A program made the translations under genes and the position numbers. From an uncultured Eggerthella sp. (lineage in GTDB: Bacteria > Actinomycetota > Coriobacteriia > Coriobacteriales > Eggerthellaceae): a stretch of DNA of 59,939 nt. The notes below the pieces were generated by a model. The model had not been told where the DNA came from. It made no database searches and worked only from the letters and a program-made list of their open reading frames with translations. The DNA lies in contig CAUHNN010000014.1 in assembly GCA_959607715.1 (NCBI GenBank), positions 1 to 59,939 of the forward strand, in the 5' to 3' direction. Of the stretch, positions 51,802 through 59,939 are shown piece after piece (the stretch's first letter is position 1; every line of letters begins with the position of its first letter).

Positions 51802-51861
51802 AACGGGCGCCCCATCCCGTTGCGCGGCACGGTGGTGCGGCGCTGCGTGGATGGGGCGCCC
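51802..51861 (+). promoter_or_regulatory. Structured 5' leader of gltBD with two exclusive hairpins
   Basis: GGGCGCCCCATCC (51805-51817) is perfectly complementary to GGATGGGGCGCCC (51849-51861), giving a 13-bp stem that begins at the likely transcription start. The first arm can instead form AACGGG/CCCGTT (51802-51807 with 51816-51821). The two folds exclude each other. The ribosome site (GAGAGG) follows about 16 bases after. No U run is present. Confidence 0.6.
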
Positions 51862-51889
51862 GAGGAATACGAAAGCGAGAGGTTACAGG

Positions 51890-56491
<4,602 letters not shown>

Positions 56492-56493
56492 GC

Positions 56494-57951
56494 ATGGGTA
56501 AAGCAGGAGCATATTTGGAGCACCCTCGCCAGGTACACGGTGAGCGTTGCGTCGAAGAGTCCATTCTCGATTTCGAGGAATTCGCCCAGCCTCTTGCCGA
56601 AGAGCAGCAAAAGATCCAGGCGAGCCGCTGCATGATGTGCGGCGTGGCGTTCTGCCAATTCGGTGATTCCTTTGGGCGCGCTCGGACGTCGGGGTGCCCG
56701 CTGCACAATCTCATCCCGGAGTGGAACGATTTGGTGTATCGGGGCCTTTGGGATCAAGCTGCCCAGAGAATGCGCTTGACCAATCCCTTCCCGGAGTTCA
56801 CCGGACGCGTGTGCCCGGCTTTGTGCGAGGCGGCATGCAACCTCGCTTCCGTCGACGAGGCAACGGCTATTCGCGACAACGAGAGGGCCATCTCCGATCA
56901 TGAATGGGCTGCCGGCGGACCTGCTCCGCTCAAGCCCGCCGCCGCCGATGCGCCGCGTGTGGCCGTCATCGGTTCGGGCCCCTGTGGCCTTGGTGCAGCG
57001 TGGGGGCTGGCCGAAAAGGGCATCGCCGTCACCGTGTTCGAGCGCAACGATCGGGTCGGCGGATTGCTGATGTACGGCATCCCGAACATGAAGCTTCCCA
57101 AGGATGTGGTTGCGCGTCGCGTAGCTCAGCTGGAGGCTTCGGGGATCGTTTTCGAAACTGGTGTCGATGCGACCGATCCGGCTGTGGTGGAGCGTCTGCG
57201 CAGCGATTTCGATGCCGTGATCGTTGCGACGGGAGCTGCCGACGCTCGCGGCCTGGCGGCTCCTGGCAGCGATGCGCAGGGGGTCGTGTACGCCGTTGAC
57301 TACCTCACGTCGTCTACTCGCTCGGTGCTCGAAGGCGGCAAGCCGCTCATCGACGCCGAAGGGCTCGACGTCGTCGTCATCGGCGGCGGCGACACGGGCA
57401 CGGACTGCCTTGCCACGGCGATACGCCAAGGGGCGCGAAGCGTTCGCCAGCTCGAATATAACCCCGCCCCGCCCGAGCAGCGTCTCGCCTCTAATCCCTG
57501 GCCGGAATGGCCCATTGAGAAGAAGACCGACTACGGTCAACGTGAGGCGATCGAGCATTTCGGCGAAGAGCCGCGTTCGTGGTCGACCGATACGATCGAG
57601 GTTCTGAAAGAGGATGGGGCCGCAGCGGGATTGCGCGTCGTCACGCTCGATTGGAGCGCAGGGGCTCCTCGCCGCTTGATGGAGACCGAGCGCGTCTTGC
57701 CGGCTCAGCTCGTCCTGATTGCCTGTGGCTTCAACGGTCCCGATCGAGCGATCTACGAGGCTCTTTCGTGCCATACGTGCGAAGGTCCTCGCGTGCGTCC
57801 TCTTGTCGAGGGCGACACCCATCGCGTCGTCTGCGACGAGGATCTGCCGGTGTACGCGGCGGGAGACGCGCGTATCGGATCCACTCTCGTGGTCACGTCG
57901 CTTGCCGATGGCTTGGCGTGTGCGCGGGAAGTCGCCGCTGATCTGGCGTAA
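56494..57951 (+). CDS. gltD: Glutamate synthase small subunit
   Basis: A 485-residue GOGAT beta subunit that feeds NADPH electrons through FAD and 4Fe-4S centres to GltB. The N-terminal cluster domain has SRCMMCGVAFCQ, GCPLHN and RVCPALCEAAC. The FAD fold is GSGPCGLGAAW and the NADPH fold VVIGGGDTGTDCLA; the protein ends with VYAAGDARIGSTLVV. Its length and order are standard. The ATG follows the gltB stop after 2 bases (weak separate ribosome site GGAAAGG inside gltB). The hydrogenase flavin subunit elsewhere in the window is a distant relative. Confidence 0.96.
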   Translation: MGKAGAYLEHPRQVHGERCVEESILDFEEFAQPLAEEQQKIQASRCMMCGVAFCQFGDSFGRARTSGCPLHNLIPEWNDLVYRGLWDQAAQRMRLTNPFPEFTGRVCPALCEAACNLASVDEATAIRDNERAISDHEWAAGGPAPLKPAAADAPRVAVIGSGPCGLGAAWGLAEKGIAVTVFERNDRVGGLLMYGIPNMKLPKDVVARRVAQLEASGIVFETGVDATDPAVVERLRSDFDAVIVATGAADARGLAAPGSDAQGVVYAVDYLTSSTRSVLEGGKPLIDAEGLDVVVIGGGDTGTDCLATAIRQGARSVRQLEYNPAPPEQRLASNPWPEWPIEKKTDYGQREAIEHFGEEPRSWSTDTIEVLKEDGAAAGLRVVTLDWSAGAPRRLMETERVLPAQLVLIACGFNGPDRAIYEALSCHTCEGPRVRPLVEGDTHRVVCDEDLPVYAAGDARIGSTLVVTSLADGLACAREVAADLA

Positions 57952-57986
57952 CGAAAAGAAACCACCCGCGTTTCGGCGCGGAAAGA

Positions 57987-58018
57987 CGAAGGGAGAGATG
58001 GAGTCATCTCTCCCTTCG
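57987..58018. terminator. Perfect hairpin between gltD and the convergent nitroreductase gene
   Basis: A 14-bp stem CGAAGGGAGAGATG/CATCTCTCCCTTCG with a GAGT loop lies 36 bases after gltD and 6 bases after the nitroreductase stop. Only the minus side has a short T-rich tail (TCTTTCC). It probably ends transcription from both directions. Confidence 0.65.
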
Positions 58019-58023
58019 ATCAT

Positions 58024-58692
58024 CTAGGCGAACTGGATGACGTCTTCGGCGGCGTGGCGAACCTGATGCGGCTCGAAGTGGCTTTGCGCCTTCGTCCCGA
58101 ATTGGATCATGAGGGAAGCGGAGAATTCTTCGGGATCGATAAGCCCGCGCGATGCGAGGAGCTCGTTCATCTCATCGATGCCGAATCCCTCTATGGGCGT
58201 GGAGTCTATTCCCATCATGGCTGCCGCCGTCAACATGTTGGCGAGCGGGATGTAGGTCTGCTTCGCCGCCCATTCGTCGAGGGCCTTCGCATCGGTGAGG
58301 TTGCGGTTGTTCTTCTGGAAGTTGTCGAGCATCTCCTGGAACCCGGGAACGTCTTCGGGGCTCATTTTCTTGAGGTTGAGCGCGACGTCTTCGACGTAAG
58401 CGCTGTAGGCGCCGACGTTTTTGCGCGCCAAGATGATGACGGTGCGCGCGGCGTTTCTCTTAGCCCCCCATGCGTGATCGAGGACTTCGTCGAGGAGCTC
58501 GGGTGTTTCGATCGCCAGGAACTTCCAGGGCTCGAGGCCGAACGAGCTCGGCGAGCGGCGGGCGATGTCGAGCAACAGGGCGAAGTCATCGTCGGCGACC
58601 GAGCAGCCTTCTTCGTAGCGTTTGCAGGTGAAGCGATTCGCGAAGGTCGTGCGAAGCACCTCGCGGACGTGATCGTTGGGTGATTGGTTCAT
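58024..58692 (-). CDS. Nitroreductase family NAD(P)H-dependent flavoprotein
   Basis: A 222-residue FMN-dependent nitroreductase of the NfsB/YdjA-like kind. The N-terminal RFTCKRYEEG is the FMN-phosphate Arg site. RRSPSSFGLEPWKFLAI is the second flavin element, and IPLANMLTAAAMMGIDSTPIEGF, typical of this group, follows the dimer helix. It would reduce nitro compounds, quinones or flavins. GAAGGAGG sets the ATG. It is convergent with gltD and shares its hairpin. The window holds another nitro-linked flavoprotein (the Nim-like protein). Confidence 0.9.
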   Translation of the reverse strand: MNQSPNDHVREVLRTTFANRFTCKRYEEGCSVADDDFALLLDIARRSPSSFGLEPWKFLAIETPELLDEVLDHAWGAKRNAARTVIILARKNVGAYSAYVEDVALNLKKMSPEDVPGFQEMLDNFQKNNRNLTDAKALDEWAAKQTYIPLANMLTAAAMMGIDSTPIEGFGIDEMNELLASRGLIDPEEFSASLMIQFGTKAQSHFEPHQVRHAAEDVIQFA

Positions 58693-58862
58693 GGCCGTTT
58701 CCTCCTTCGGGAAATCGTGCCCGGGACGGACTTAGGGTCGCAAGGCGCGCATTGGCCGTCGAGGGCGGGTGCGGACTTTGGGGCCGTATGCGGAAAACGG
58801 CCCTGCGGTCGTTTGCTATCTGCAGAATACGTGAGAAGTCGGAAAAGGTGCGTGACATTGCG

Positions 58863-58906
58863 TTGACGTGTCGGTGAGGAATGCGATGCTTTTCACGGAA
58901 AAGCAT
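58863..58906 (+). promoter_or_regulatory. Promoter region and inverted repeat upstream of the patatin-like gene
   Basis: TTGACG (58863-58868) is a fair -35, and GATGCT (58885-58890), after 16 bases, a weak -10. A perfect 9-bp inverted repeat ATGCTTTTC/GAAAAGCAT (58886-58894 with 58898-58906) overlaps the -10 and start point, as an operator would. Confidence 0.45.
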
Positions 58907-58923
58907 TTCAGAGGGGTGAATAT

Positions 58924-59832
58924 ATGAGAAACGACAACGAACGTCATGCTACGGGAACCGTGTTGATGCTCGAGGGCGGTGGGATGCGCGCCAGCTATAC
59001 GGCGGCAATGGTCTCCCTTCTGCTCGAGAATCGCGTCACCTTCGATTACGTGTGCGGCATTTCGGCCGGCTCGAGTCACGCCGTCAATTTCCTTTCCGGC
59101 GATATCTGGCGTACACGTGCGAGTTTCACCGATCTGGTGATGGAAAAGGAGTTCGGCGGCGTCAAGACCTTCCTCGAGGGGAAGGGGATGTTCTCGGCTC
59201 ATTGGATCTACGAAGAATCGGGATTACCCGACGGCGTGCTCCCGTTCGATTTCGCGGCGTTCTCGGCCAATCCGACCCCGCTTGCCATTCAGGCATTCGA
59301 TCGCGACACCGGGGAGACGGTGGTGTGGCATCGGGAAGACATGCCGACGCTTGAGGACCTGATGATGCGCGTGCGCGCAAGCAGTACCTTGCCCATCGTC
59401 ATGCCGCCGGTTTCCATCGACGGCCACGTGTACTACGATGGGGGATTGGGGGTCGGCGCCGGAGTGCCGCTTCAACTTGCGCTCGATTCGGGTTGCTCGC
59501 GTATTTTCGCCATCATGACGCGCCCGAAGGGTTTCCGTAAACCGGCGCCCGACATCGGCCGTGCCGCCCGCCTCACCGCTGAGCGGTATCGAGCCTACCC
59601 GAAGGTGCGTGAAGCCCTGCTTAGCCGAAACGAGCGTTATAACGCCGAGCTCGATCGCCTGGAAGAGCTCGAGCGACAGGGCAGGGCGTTCATCGTGTAC
59701 GCCGAGGACATGAAGGTGGAGAACAGCACGACCGACCTGACGGCATTGAGGGCGAGCTATTTCGACGGCTACGCCCAGGCGCAGCGCGAACTGCCGGCGT
59801 GGCTGGAGTGGCTCGGCGTGGACGGGCGCTAG
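58924..59832 (+). CDS. Patatin-like phospholipase
   Basis: A 302-residue cytosolic acyl hydrolase of the patatin family (RssA/YjjU-like). The oxyanion loop is LEGGGMR (16-22), the nucleophile elbow GISAGSS with Ser48, and the catalytic Asp is in YYDGGLG. The catalytic dyad is therefore complete. A polar C-terminal part (about 200-302) is typical of the YjjU-type group. GAGGGG lies 8 bases before the ATG. An inverted repeat in the leader suggests control. It should act on membrane lipids; no secretion signal is present. Confidence 0.92.
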   Translation: MRNDNERHATGTVLMLEGGGMRASYTAAMVSLLLENRVTFDYVCGISAGSSHAVNFLSGDIWRTRASFTDLVMEKEFGGVKTFLEGKGMFSAHWIYEESGLPDGVLPFDFAAFSANPTPLAIQAFDRDTGETVVWHREDMPTLEDLMMRVRASSTLPIVMPPVSIDGHVYYDGGLGVGAGVPLQLALDSGCSRIFAIMTRPKGFRKPAPDIGRAARLTAERYRAYPKVREALLSRNERYNAELDRLEELERQGRAFIVYAEDMKVENSTTDLTALRASYFDGYAQAQRELPAWLEWLGVDGR

Positions 59833-59885
59833 GGGTTGCGCGCGAACCGGAGTGACCTTGAAGGAAAACGGACCCGGGGACGATC

Positions 59886-59939
59886 TGAACTGCCTCCCAT
59901 TTCTTGGACACGGAAATAGAAGTCCGAGGAATGGGAGGC
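59886..59939. mobile_element. Left tip of a probable IS3-family (IS150-type) insertion sequence
   Basis: From 59886 the sequence TGAACTGCCTCCCATTTC, continuing TTGGACA, has the layout of the IS150-type terminal repeat (TG-ACTGC--CCCATTT-TTGGAC). It then folds back: 59892-59909 pairs with 59922-59939 over 18 bp with two wobble pairs. The element would continue beyond the window. A plain terminator of the patatin gene is the alternative, but no U run is seen. Confidence 0.55.

Noticed and set aside
51805..51861. gltB leader hairpin read as a terminator of an upstream gene
   Set aside because: No U run follows, the upstream gene is on the other strand, and the stem starts at the predicted gltB transcription start.

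Overview
The window is about 60 kb of dense, GC-rich bacterial chromosome (third codon positions are mostly G or C, with few gaps over 300 bases). It carries housekeeping, transport and anaerobic-metabolism genes. An [FeFe] hydrogenase with HydF and HydG, a one-chain 1247-residue PurL, a bacterial Elp3, a lactate permease and many small transporters point to an anaerobic, gut-type high-GC Gram-positive. Class Coriobacteriia (Eggerthella/Slackia/Olsenella relatives) is my best guess. No rRNA or other marker gene is present to prove it.

Layout. 1-2.6 kb: a truncated metE-like fragment, then a two-gene DNA-metabolism operon (radical SAM protein plus DUF4130 protein) whose promoter spacer is an 18-bp palindrome. 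2.9-6.4 kb: a 2-hydroxyacid dehydrogenase, then a phosphate transporter (PiT), a small membrane protein and a tandem UspA protein behind four Pho-box-like repeats. 6.6-15 kb: an MFS carrier, a metallo-beta-lactamase-fold hydrolase coupled to TatD, a Ser/Gly/Asp-rich membrane protein, an Fsr-like MFS carrier, small proteins, RarD and a Nim-like flavoprotein. 15-21 kb (minus strand): oligoendopeptidase F with a ZIP metal carrier, and an alanine/glycine symporter coupled to Elp3. 21-33 kb: purL, a Trm9-like methyltransferase, an alpha/beta hydrolase with an apparent AUC start, EttA, lactate permease, ThrH and an orphan ATP-grasp enzyme. 33-41 kb: a heterodimeric ABC exporter, a DUF2130 coiled-coil/nuclease-fold protein, a sugar-efflux-type MFS carrier and TcdA. 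41-48 kb: the hydrogenase catalytic subunit, its GltD/NuoF-like flavin subunit, HydF, and divergent HydG; HydE is absent. 48-51.6 kb: dipeptidase, LOG-family protein, PHP phosphoesterase and a 75-residue protein. 51.7-60 kb: gltB-gltD behind a structured leader, a nitroreductase, a patatin-like lipase, and at the very end what looks like the left tip of an IS150-type IS3-family element.

How the genes connect. The hydrogenase flavin subunit shares the GltD architecture that also appears in the true GltD of this window, so electrons probably move between a pyridine nucleotide and H2. Elp3 and the Trm9-like enzyme act on successive steps of wobble-uridine modification in eukaryotes, and finding both here suggests a bacterial version. 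The DNA-metabolism pair sits behind a promoter palindrome shaped like a Gram-positive SOS box. No CRISPR array, tRNA, rRNA, prophage or complete mobile element was seen.
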